This document shows positions 8,815 through 16,723 of a DNA stretch of 64,000 nucleotides, in pieces; position 1 is the stretch's first letter, and each line of letters starts with the position of its first letter. The notes below the pieces were generated by a model, which was not told the origin of the DNA, searched no databases, and saw nothing but the letters and a program-made list of their open reading frames with translations. A program made the position numbers and the translations under genes. The DNA comes from an uncultured Chitinophagaceae bacterium (GTDB lineage Bacteria > Bacteroidota > Bacteroidia > Chitinophagales > Chitinophagaceae). The stretch is from NCBI GenBank assembly GCA_937958995.1, contig CALGAP010000008.1:124001-188000 (forward strand), written 5' to 3'.

Positions 8815-9026
8815 TTGGAATTAAACTCTGGTACCGGAAAACCCGCCAGCCAGGCGGCAAGCGGATTAAGTTTATATAGGAGATGAATAAACTTTTGTAT
8901 CAAATGTTTCATGGCTGTGACTGTTGTGACGCCGCAAAATTCAGTTGATACCATTGGTTCTGCAATCCCCTAAACACGTGTTCATCATAACCGATTCAGG
9001 GGATGGAACAAGAAAAGAATAAAGTA

Positions 9027-9674
9027 TTACACTATGCGTTGGTTGATAGCCTTGGCAACGGCCTCGGTGAGTGAAGCAACGTGCAGCTTTTCATAAATTT
9101 TCTTGATATGGCTGCGAACGGTTTCATAGCTGATCTTTAAGCGGTCGCCGATCATCTTATAGCTGAGACCTTCTACAATGCAGGCCAGCACTTCTTTTTC
9201 TCGGGGAGTAAGATGATAATCGGGCGCCTGCTCGGGTTTGATGTGTTGGGGAATCTGCTGCAGTTTGTTCAGCACTTTTCGCGCGATGGAGGGCGACATC
9301 GGCGAACCGCCGTATTGCAATTCCATAATGGATTCAACGAGGCGGGTATTGAGATGATTTTTGAGAATATATCCGGATGCGCCCGCGCAGATGGAATCGA
9401 ACACACGGTCATCATCTTCAAACACGGTCTGCATCAGTATCTGCACGTGCGGTAATTCCTGCTTGATCAGTTTCACGGCCTCAATGCCTGTCATGCCCGG
9501 CATTTCAATATCCATCAACACAATATCAGGCTTGCATTCGCGAACATCCTCCAGGCAGTCGAGCACATGCGAGAAGGAGCCCACTACTTCCAACCCGGGC
9601 ACAGTCTTCAACAACATCGTGATGCTTTCCCTGATATTCTTGTTGTCGTCGAATATGGCAACTCTGAGGCTCAT
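9027..9674 (-). CDS. NarL/FixJ-type response regulator
   Basis: A 215-residue two-component regulator. An N-terminal receiver has the acidic pocket DD at 9-10, the phospho-acceptor D55 in LMDIEMPG and a conserved Lys in the GYILKN segment near residue 107. A LuxR-type helix-turn-helix begins at LTPREKEV and ends with the recognition helix YETVRSHIKKIYEKL. It lies 57 bases after the propeller-type histidine kinase on the same strand and is very probably its cognate regulator. DNA targets are not predictable from the window; a SusC/SusD locus lies more than 30 kb away and need not be linked. Confidence 0.93.
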   Translation of the reverse strand: MSLRVAIFDDNKNIRESITMLLKTVPGLEVVGSFSHVLDCLEDVRECKPDIVLMDIEMPGMTGIEAVKLIKQELPHVQILMQTVFEDDDRVFDSICAGASGYILKNHLNTRLVESIMELQYGGSPMSPSIARKVLNKLQQIPQHIKPEQAPDYHLTPREKEVLACIVEGLSYKMIGDRLKISYETVRSHIKKIYEKLHVASLTEAVAKAINQRIV

Positions 9675-9731
9675 ACATTTTCACTATATATTCAAATTTC
9701 TTGTAAATTCCGTTCCAATACAATCCCCATA

Positions 9732-12700
9732 TTAGGTGATGGGGAATTTCAGGTTCACCGTGGTTCCCTTACCCGGCTCACTTTCAAGCTTCCAGGTACC
9801 TTTCATTTCCGCAGCGCGCATTTCCATATTGCGCAATCCATTGCCCGACAGTGATTGCGAAGCGTGAATATGCACCTGCTTCAGGTCGAAGCCAACGCCA
9901 TCGTCTTTAACCGTCAACACGACATGTTGTTGTTGTATGCCGATATGCACCCAGATGTTATTGCATCGTGAATATTTCATGGCATTGTTCACGGCCTCTT
10001 TGAAAATGAGGTAAAAATTCTTGCGGCGTGTCATCTCCAGGTTCATGTTCTTCAGGTTGGGGTCGGCAGTGAAATGAAATGCGATGTTCTGCGAAGCCAG
10101 CAATGGCCGCGCATAACTTTCCATTCTTTGCAGAATGGTATTCATGTTATCGTTGCGCGGGTTGATAGCCCACACAATATCGTTCATTTCAGAGATCATT
10201 TCGCCCGAAGTGATACCGATCTTCTCCAGCGTCTGCTGCAGTTCATCAAACCGCTTCTGCTCGTTGTAGATCTTCGCCACCTGGCTATACACCGAAATAC
10301 TACTGAGCGTTGAGCCCACATTATCGTGCAAATCCTGCGCTATTTTATTTCGGATTGCCTGCCGCTTCAGCAGTTCATTGATGCGATAGCGGTAAATAGT
10401 GTATATGATCAGCGCAGTTACGGCGGCACAAATGGCATAGAACCACCAGGTGGTCCAGAACGGTGGTATAATCACAATGCGCACGCTGGTGATCTTGTTG
10501 TTCCAGGATCCCGCACTGGTAGTGGCACGCACTTTGAAAACGTATTCGCCACCGGGCAGGTTGCTGAATTGTTCGAAATTTTGCCGCCCAATCGGTATCC
10601 AGTTCCGGTCTCTTCCTTCCAGCATATACGAGTATTGAATGTCGCGGCCGGTAGAAAATTCAGGCGCAGCAAATTCAATACGGAAATAGTTCTGGTTATG
10701 TTTCAGCTCGATGAGATCGCGCATCAGCAGGTCGCTGTACGACTGGTTGAAAATTTTGAAATCGGTAAGATATACCTCGGGTTGGTTAGTGTCGGCACGC
10801 ACAGTCAATGGATCAAACTCGATAAAATAACCGGTGCCCGCTGCCAGCATGTTTCCCTTGCTGTCTTTGAAAATATATCCCCGCACGCCGCCCGATTTAT
10901 CGATATCTGGCAGGTCGAATGGTGTTTGCGAATTGCGCAACGGATGATAACGGTAGAGGTTACCATTGCTGATCATCCAGATATATCCGTGATTATCTAC
11001 TTGTAAACCTTCCAGCAGGTTATTGGTGACAGATATATGCCAGAATTTTCGGGTGGCATAATCAAACCGGTTCAGTCCGCCGCCATAGGTGCTGATCCAA
11101 AGATTGCCCAGGTTGTCTTCGGCAATATCATACACGTTATTATTGCTGATCGTGTTTACGTCGGCAGGATTATTACCCAGGTGTTCCAGGTTGGGCAGCG
11201 GGTCGTGAGTCCAGGTGGCCAAACCCATTTTGGCGGTAGCCAGCCATATCAGGCCACGCTTGCAGCGATAAATTTTCCTGATAAGATTATCCACCACATT
11301 ATACCGCTGCCGAAAACGCTGCGTGGTATCAATGCGCGATACCCATCGCTTCTCCACCAGGTCATAATAACTCAGAAAATGCCCGTAAGGCGAAACCAGC
11401 AATACAGGGTGATTATTGATGGTATCGCGGATAATAGACACTACGCGCGATTCGATGATCTTACGCATCACCGTGTCTTTATCGCTATTGGGTAGCGGCT
11501 GCAAAGTGTTGTTTTTTTCATCGTAGCGAAACAAAGTATAATCAGTACCGAAATAAATCGTTTCATCAACGTCTTTATAAATTTTCGTGATCGCCAGCTT
11601 ATGACCCTTATATGTGAAAGTTTTCAGGGCAAATGATTTTGTCCTGGCGTCGCGCACATACAATCCCTCGCTCGTACCAATCCAGAGGTCGCCGTTGGCA
11701 TTTTCATAAAAATCATAGATATTGATTTTGCGGTCGCGGTTACCCGGCAAGAAGTTTTGTACAAATTGTTGTTGCGAAGGTTGAAAAATACTGATGCCGC
11801 GATCGGTGCCAAGCCATATACGACCGCTGCCATCGTTATACACGCAGTTGACGTGGTTGTCGGCAACGGTGCCTTCTCGGGCAGGATCGTATCGATAATT
11901 GTAAAATTGTTTGGTGGCCCGGTCGTAGATATGCAATCCGAAATAACGCCCGCCCATCCATAAGCGCCCCTGGTCGTCTTCGGTAAAACACTCTATCTGG
12001 TCATTTTGGAACGAATAGGGGCTATTGTCTTTTTGAAAAACGATTGGCTGATCCTGGCCGGGCGGCTGCATATACAATACCTTATCCCAGGAGCCATACC
12101 ACATATTGTTTTCCTTATCCGAATACAAAGCCGTCACCACCACATGCGGCAGCTTGGCATACAGGTTATCGTAGCGCGGATCGAGGTAGTAGGAGCAGTC
12201 GCGGGGATTGATTTTTAAAATGCCGCCGCCTTGTTTTCCTGCCCACAACATACCATCCTTATCAATGGCGAGGTCGAGAATAGTGCGCGTGCCCCTTTTT
12301 ACGGGTTGAATAAATTGTTCTGTGCGCGGGTCGAAGCGCAGTACCCTGTACCCGCTGGTGCCCAGCCAGATGTAACCGGCCGAGTCAATTACCAGCGTGT
12401 TGAGCATATTAACTGGTATGCTGCTGCTGTCGTCGGGTAAATGTTTGTATTGCTTGAAAATCTGCGAGGGAGGCAAGCGGTAGTCGTAGCGGGTAAGACC
12501 GCCGTCTTCGGTAGCAATCCACAATCTTCCTTCCTTATCTTCCACCATATCTTTTATGATATTGCCCGAGATGGTGGAGGGTTTGCCGGGTTCGTGGCGA
12601 AACACCACGAAATTATTTCCGTCGTACCTGTTCAGTCCGTCGTTGGTGCCAATCCATATAAATCCGCGTTTATCGCGCAAGATGCAATTCACCTTGTCAT

Positions 12701-12812
12701 TGCTAAGACCATTTTCGATGGTGAGTTTCTCGAAGTTCAATACAGGGGCCTGGGCCTCAACGCTGATCCTGGACAAAACCAGGCTAACCAGTAGAAGAAC
12801 CAAGCGGCTCAT
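9732..12812 (-). CDS. Sensor histidine kinase with two-component-regulator propeller domains
   Basis: A 1026-residue sensor. After a signal peptide (MSRLVLLLVSLVLS...) comes a periplasmic region built of repeated blades with GFIWIGTNDGLNRYDG-type motifs, the Reg_prop beta-propeller, followed by a Y_Y_Y domain. One TM helix lies at about 787-808. The cytoplasmic part has a HisKA_3 dimerisation helix with phospho-acceptor H829 in QDLHDNVG and an HATPase domain (N box NNAMKYS, G box DDGVGFD). There is no fused receiver, so it is not a one-protein hybrid; the downstream LuxR regulator supplies that. The ATG at 12812 is preferred to an upstream TTG because it starts a clean signal peptide. The propeller probably senses a periplasmic ligand, unknown. 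Confidence 0.93.
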   Translation of the reverse strand: MSRLVLLLVSLVLSRISVEAQAPVLNFEKLTIENGLSNDKVNCILRDKRGFIWIGTNDGLNRYDGNNFVVFRHEPGKPSTISGNIIKDMVEDKEGRLWIATEDGGLTRYDYRLPPSQIFKQYKHLPDDSSSIPVNMLNTLVIDSAGYIWLGTSGYRVLRFDPRTEQFIQPVKRGTRTILDLAIDKDGMLWAGKQGGGILKINPRDCSYYLDPRYDNLYAKLPHVVVTALYSDKENNMWYGSWDKVLYMQPPGQDQPIVFQKDNSPYSFQNDQIECFTEDDQGRLWMGGRYFGLHIYDRATKQFYNYRYDPAREGTVADNHVNCVYNDGSGRIWLGTDRGISIFQPSQQQFVQNFLPGNRDRKINIYDFYENANGDLWIGTSEGLYVRDARTKSFALKTFTYKGHKLAITKIYKDVDETIYFGTDYTLFRYDEKNNTLQPLPNSDKDTVMRKIIESRVVSIIRDTINNHPVLLVSPYGHFLSYYDLVEKRWVSRIDTTQRFRQRYNVVDNLIRKIYRCKRGLIWLATAKMGLATWTHDPLPNLEHLGNNPADVNTISNNNVYDIAEDNLGNLWISTYGGGLNRFDYATRKFWHISVTNNLLEGLQVDNHGYIWMISNGNLYRYHPLRNSQTPFDLPDIDKSGGVRGYIFKDSKGNMLAAGTGYFIEFDPLTVRADTNQPEVYLTDFKIFNQSYSDLLMRDLIELKHNQNYFRIEFAAPEFSTGRDIQYSYMLEGRDRNWIPIGRQNFEQFSNLPGGEYVFKVRATTSAGSWNNKITSVRIVIIPPFWTTWWFYAICAAVTALIIYTIYRYRINELLKRQAIRNKIAQDLHDNVGSTLSSISVYSQVAKIYNEQKRFDELQQTLEKIGITSGEMISEMNDIVWAINPRNDNMNTILQRMESYARPLLASQNIAFHFTADPNLKNMNLEMTRRKNFYLIFKEAVNNAMKYSRCNNIWVHIGIQQQHVVLTVKDDGVGFDLKQVHIHASQSLSGNGLRNMEMRAAEMKGTWKLESEPGKGTTVNLKFPIT

Positions 12813-12916
12813 AACGAGAAGGCGGTTTAAAGTGGTTAATGTCAATGGGTAAAATTACGTATTTGAAAGGGCTCCGAAGGAATTTGCGCGAGCGATGAAA
12901 CGAGCTATAAAAAATA

Positions 12917-12943
12917 CCGCCGGATGCTGATGCATACCGGCGG
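12917..12943 (-). terminator. Orphan intrinsic terminator-like hairpin
   Basis: Seven-base-pair GC-rich stem CCGCCGG/CCGGCGG with an inner ATGC/GCAT pairing, followed on the minus strand by TATTTTTTATA. No established gene on the minus strand between this point and the terminator at 13202-13221 needs it, so a short transcript may end here. Confidence 0.6.
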
Positions 12944-13201
12944 ATCTGATAAAACCCCTACCTGAAAGCTTATTTATGAAAAACCGAATTGAAATCTGCG
13001 AACACAAATCTTCTCTTCGGATTTCGTTTTTCCATTCTTTTACTACTTAACCGGCTCGTACACCAGCTCATCAATTTCGGAAAGCAAATGTCAATAGTTT
13101 TACCATGTCACGATATCCCCAAAACCGGTGATTTTTTCCGAATCATGATAATCTTGATAAGTAAATAACGGTTAACAACGGGCGAAAACCTAAAACAAAA
13201 A

Positions 13202-13221
13202 AAGGCGCCTTTCGGCGCCTT
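13202..13221 (-). terminator. Intrinsic terminator of the GIN-like gene
   Basis: Perfect stem AAGGCGCC/GGCGCCTT with loop TTTC, followed on the minus strand by seven T and then GTTTT. It begins 26 bases after the stop of the gene at 13247-13747. Confidence 0.9.
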
Positions 13222-13246
13222 CGAACCATACCTGCCTAACTACTCG

Positions 13247-13747
13247 CTACTTGTCTGTAGACATCACCGAGTAATATTTTTCACCGCTAATGAAGGTGCG
13301 GTTTTGCGGTGCGTTGAAGTGAATCTTGTCTGTGGCACGCAGAGCAACACGTCCTTCATCAAGTATATTTACGCGGAGGTTATCAAATTCAAGGATGCCG
13401 ATTGAAACTGCGAAAGATTTTTCTTTTACAGTCAGCGTTTCCAGGTCGTCAGCCCACACATAAACCACTACGCGCTCGTCATCTGAGGAGTTGAGATACA
13501 GGTCACTGCCGGCAATACCAGCTTTCAGCCTTTCTTTATCTTTCCCGTCAATCTTAACGATGGTGCCGGGTTTTGTGTTCTGGCGAATTACCAAATCCAC
13601 ATTGCCACCAACCGTGATATGCCTGACGGCATCTTCTGCAACAACAATGGGCTTTTTGCCATTGTAAGACACATACTGAGCGAAACTGTCGCTTTGGGTA
13701 AACAGGAGAACGAATGCTGCTATCAATACCCGTGTTTGAATTTTCAT
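13247..13747 (-). CDS. Secreted GIN/DUF2807-like beta-solenoid protein
   Basis: A 166-residue protein with a signal peptide (hydrophobic core about 7-17, cleavage near SFAQ). The mature part alternates short beta strands with the ITVGGNVDLVIRQ start typical of the putative adhesin-head GIN domain (DUF2807), followed by KIDGKDKERLKAGIAGSDL-like repeats of strand and turn. It is shorter than a full GIN domain protein, so it may be a single solenoid unit. It is a stand-alone gene with its own strong terminator. Function unknown; a surface or periplasmic location is inferred. Confidence 0.7.
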   Translation of the reverse strand: MKIQTRVLIAAFVLLFTQSDSFAQYVSYNGKKPIVVAEDAVRHITVGGNVDLVIRQNTKPGTIVKIDGKDKERLKAGIAGSDLYLNSSDDERVVVYVWADDLETLTVKEKSFAVSIGILEFDNLRVNILDEGRVALRATDKIHFNAPQNRTFISGEKYYSVMSTDK

Positions 13748-13887
13748 GACTACTTAAAATTTGTAACTGATTAATGATTCTGAATTCGGGTGCAAATATG
13801 AGACAGCAGCAGCGCCCGCTCAATCACATAAAGAGGTTAATTTTCTCACCGTTTTAAGGGAGAAATACGGGAACGAGGTGAGAATTG

Positions 13888-14355
13888 TTAATGATTTGCA
13901 AACACTTTCATGATTTCTTCCGCATGTTGCGCAGTCTTTGGCCGAAGAATAATTTTCCGAATAGTTCCTTCTTCATCAATCACAAAAGTGTTGCGTTTAA
14001 CACCCATGAACTTGTTGCCGAACATTTGCTTTTCTGCCCACACCCCATACTTGTTCATAATCTTATGGTCGGGGTCGGCAATAAGTGTGAAGGGGAGGTT
14101 GAATTTTTTTTCAAAATGACGATGGCTTTCTTCAGAATCAGGACTCACGCCGATTACTTCAATACCTTTTTTCTTCAGCTCCGAATAATGATCGCGCAGG
14201 TTGCAAACCTGCACGGTGCAGAGCGGCGAATCATCTTCGGGATAAAACACCAGTGCCACTTTCTTTCCCTTGAAATCGCTTAACGATACAGTTTTTCCAT
14301 TGCTGTCTTTGCCAGAAAATAACGGGGCTTTATCGCCGGGTTGCAGGTTTGCCAT
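13888..14355 (-). CDS. bcp: Thioredoxin-dependent peroxiredoxin, Bcp/PrxQ type
   Basis: A 155-residue cytosolic thiol peroxidase that reduces hydroperoxides and is recycled by thioredoxin. The active-site segment SPLCTVQVCNLRD holds peroxidatic C46 and resolving C51 five residues later, the atypical 2-Cys arrangement of Bcp. Upstream KKVALVFYPEDD and downstream VIGVSPDSEESHRHFEKKFNLPF match the AhpC/TSA fold. The usual TPG before the cysteine is SPL here, a modest departure. The gene ends 140 bases from the GIN-like gene and lies 47 bases downstream of the M23 peptidase stop, on the same strand. Confidence 0.93.
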   Translation of the reverse strand: MANLQPGDKAPLFSGKDSNGKTVSLSDFKGKKVALVFYPEDDSPLCTVQVCNLRDHYSELKKKGIEVIGVSPDSEESHRHFEKKFNLPFTLIADPDHKIMNKYGVWAEKQMFGNKFMGVKRNTFVIDEEGTIRKIILRPKTAQHAEEIMKVFANH

Positions 14356-14402
14356 AACAGAATCTCTTTCAACTTAGGTTTGAAATTAACGAACATTCAT
14401 TC

Positions 14403-16109
14403 TTACCGTATAAACCTGAACACGCGTTCTGCTTTGTTACCCGCCTCGTCTTCGGCGGTAATCTTCAGTTCATGCTCGCCTTTGGGACAGTGTTCATCAA
14501 ACTGGTATATGAATGATCGTCCTTTGTCGTTGGTAAACATCAGCCATTTGCCATCCAGCTCTGCGCGCACCTTTTTGTAGGCGCCCAGGTTGTCGGATAC
14601 CCTGAATACTATGCGGCTGGCCTTCGACAGGTTGGCTCCGTCTGTAAAGCCCACCGGTATTATTTCGGGAGGCATGGTATCGATCACCAACCTGAAATTG
14701 CCAAACTCGCGGAAGCGCGCGCCAGCCCAATCCTGCTGCCACTGCGGTTTTTGCACGCTCTTTCGCGATCCATTCGTATGCACCATCACCGTGCGCCATT
14801 TCTCTGGTTCGGTCAGCGCCCGGTTGGGCTTTATCCTTACCAGGAAGGGTTCGTGCAAAGGAATATAGGGCTCGCCGATGATATGTATGCCCGAAACGGC
14901 GGCGGTATCGGTAACGGCAGAGAGGGCGTACTTTATATGCACGCTGTCGTAAAGACAACGTTCGCCGATGTAAAACTCGCAATCGCGGGTTTCAAAGCCA
15001 TCCACCATATTGGGGTAAAACATTTTTCCCGACACCTGCTCTGTTGTCTTCAGTCCATAACCGCTGTATTGAACCCTGAAGCGCAAAATGGTGGTATTGC
15101 CGTCGGCATCGGTGGTTTCGATGCGCACATTATGCACCTTGCCATCACTCACGTCTGCTACTCCATCGCCACTGAGAGGGCGGTATATGGAATTGAGATG
15201 GCCGGGCAATTGAGAAAGGTGCTGCACCCACATGTTGTGTCTGGCCCTCAGCCGGTAGTCGATATGAGCATTCAGGTAGCGGGTATGATTATAACTTATG
15301 CGGTCCATGCGAAAGCTGATTACCGGCGACTCATCCACTATCAGTCGGCTCTCAAATACGCCGTTGCGATTCGATGACCCGGTTTGCGTATCATAAGCGC
15401 CCAGTGCAAAGCTGATCCTGGGCGATGCCACGGTGATGAGCGTTGGCGAAGTGACCCAGGTACCGGCGGCGCTGGGTTTCACCGGTATCAGCATCGGCGT
15501 TTGTTCAAACACGCTGCGCGTGCGGTCGTATATGGCCAGTCTTGTCAGTGCGGGGCGGGTATTGTCGGTAACGGGTAATCCAAACAGAGCCGGGTTCACA
15601 TTGATATCGCCGGCTGTCTCGCGTATTTCAAAATGGAGATGCGGCGCCTGCGACCCGCCGGTGTTTCCGCTATACGCAAGCAGTTCACCTTTCTTTACGG
15701 GGAACAGATCGGGGGTCAGTTCCAGGTTTACTGCCCATGATTGCTTCTCGTACTGCTGCTCCTTTACCCATTTCTCCAGCCCGGGATTGAACTTATTCAA
15801 GTGAGCGTACAGGGTGGTATAGCCATTGGGATGTTGCACGTATATGGCCCGGCCATAGCCCAAAGGCTCAATTTTTATGCGGCTTACGAAACCATCGGCG
15901 GCTGCGTATACGGGGAGATTTTCCCTTGCCTGGGTCTTTATGTCAAACCCCATGTGATAGTGATTGGCCCGAAGCTCACCAAAATTGCCACTGAGCAATA
16001 TGGGTATGTCCAGCGGGTTACGAAAATATCCCTTGGGAAATGCGGCCGGCACCTGGGTACGTGCAACCGAACAAAGGCCGAGTAACATCAATAGAAGTGT
16101 TCTTGCCAA
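14403..16109 (-). CDS. Secreted M23 (LytM-type) metallopeptidase
   Basis: A 568-residue exported protein with an N-terminal M23 domain: zinc ligands in HYHMGFD (H52, D56) and HLHF (H157-H159), with YAHL at about 101-104. The catalytic set is complete, so it should cut peptidoglycan peptide cross-links. The long C-terminal part (about residues 180-568) is beta-rich and may position the enzyme or bind wall material. TTG at 16109 is the best start: a stop codon lies five codons upstream and the first ATG, seven codons in, would shorten the signal peptide. It probably acts in cell-wall remodelling; no partner such as an EnvC/NlpD-type regulator is adjacent. Confidence 0.9.
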   Translation of the reverse strand: MARTLLLMLLGLCSVARTQVPAAFPKGYFRNPLDIPILLSGNFGELRANHYHMGFDIKTQARENLPVYAAADGFVSRIKIEPLGYGRAIYVQHPNGYTTLYAHLNKFNPGLEKWVKEQQYEKQSWAVNLELTPDLFPVKKGELLAYSGNTGGSQAPHLHFEIRETAGDINVNPALFGLPVTDNTRPALTRLAIYDRTRSVFEQTPMLIPVKPSAAGTWVTSPTLITVASPRISFALGAYDTQTGSSNRNGVFESRLIVDESPVISFRMDRISYNHTRYLNAHIDYRLRARHNMWVQHLSQLPGHLNSIYRPLSGDGVADVSDGKVHNVRIETTDADGNTTILRFRVQYSGYGLKTTEQVSGKMFYPNMVDGFETRDCEFYIGERCLYDSVHIKYALSAVTDTAAVSGIHIIGEPYIPLHEPFLVRIKPNRALTEPEKWRTVMVHTNGSRKSVQKPQWQQDWAGARFREFGNFRLVIDTMPPEIIPVGFTDGANLSKASRIVFRVSDNLGAYKKVRAELDGKWLMFTNDKGRSFIYQFDEHCPKGEHELKITAEDEAGNKAERVFRFIR

Positions 16110-16384
16110 ACTACAATGAATTTATGGGTCTCAAATGCCGGATAATTTCACAGTTCGCAAAACTAAGCCGCATTTTTATTTGTATTATAAATTTTCGAAG
16201 GAGCGGGTTACCAGCGGCGCGAAAACTGAATAAACGAGTGTTGGTACCGGCAATTGATTGAACGGCTGTTAAATTTTCAAAAATACCCAGTTTATGGTAC
16301 GATTTTTCGATTAATTGGAACAGCTTTTGGCATATAAAAATTGTCTTAACAAATAATGATGCAATAACTGTACAAAGTGATTTT

Positions 16385-16600
16385 ATGAAAATGTTCAGGT
16401 ACAAGATGATCTTAGTATTGGCGCTGACCATCGGCACAATAGTAGGCATCTTCAGGGGAAGCGAGGCCAAACAGAAATGGTTCTTCCGGGTAAAAAGCCG
16501 ATTTGATGAAAAACGTCAACTCGCCGAGCAGCGAAAGCTGATGCGCGACGGAGGTGTGGCATTGGATGATATCGAGATTGCCGCTTTTCACAACAATTGA
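16385..16600 (+). CDS. Small single-pass membrane protein, unknown function
   Basis: A 71-residue ORF with one N-terminal TM helix (about residues 8-23) and a charged cytoplasmic or periplasmic tail rich in Lys, Arg and Glu (KSRFDEKRQLAEQRKLM). Support for it being real: ATG start, typical inner-membrane composition, and a strong intrinsic terminator 30 bases after its stop (16631-16659) on the same strand with no other gene to serve. I do not recognise the family. The longer antisense ORF here has no such support. Confidence 0.6.
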   Translation: MKMFRYKMILVLALTIGTIVGIFRGSEAKQKWFFRVKSRFDEKRQLAEQRKLMRDGGVALDDIEIAAFHNN

Positions 16601-16630
16601 TTTTTATATATTCCAGCCAGCAATTCTATA

Positions 16631-16659
16631 ATCCTTGCCGGAAGGCAGGGATTTTTTTT
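16631..16659 (+). terminator. Intrinsic terminator after the 71-residue membrane protein
   Basis: Stem ATCCTTGCC / GGCAGGGAT with one G-T pair, loop GGAA, then a run of eight T. It separates the small ORF from carB. Confidence 0.9.
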
Positions 16660-16661
16660 AC

Positions 16662-16692
16662 TTGTTCCTTGTTCAATATTCGCCTACTTTTG
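16662..16692 (+). promoter_or_regulatory. Bacteroidota-type promoter of carB
   Basis: TTG at 16662-16664, a 20-base spacer, then TACTTTTG at 16685-16692, an exact match to the -7 consensus TAnnTTTG. The predicted start is about seven bases further, leaving a leader of about 25 bases before the carB ATG. Confidence 0.65.
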
Positions 16693-16723
16693 CGCGATTT
16701 ATCCAGAGCAACCATAAAGCGAC

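Larger units (their letters stand above)
12813..13246. other. Intergenic stretch with orphan terminator and possible micro-ORF
   Basis: These 434 bases lie upstream of the propeller kinase and downstream of the GIN-like gene, which already has its own terminator at 13202-13221. A second hairpin, CCGCCGG (12917-12923) / CCGGCGG (12937-12943) with a minus-strand T run after it, has no annotated gene to end. On the minus strand a 21-codon ATG ORF at 12970-13035 (basic, rich in Lys, Arg and Phe) stops 27 bases before that hairpin. It is preceded by another short TTG ORF. Coding potential is not demonstrable by eye. Confidence 0.45.

Noticed and set aside
16111..16470. 119-codon minus-strand ORF downstream of the M23 peptidase start
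   Set aside because: It overlaps the better supported plus-strand small membrane gene, has no likely start context and looks like AT-rich noise.
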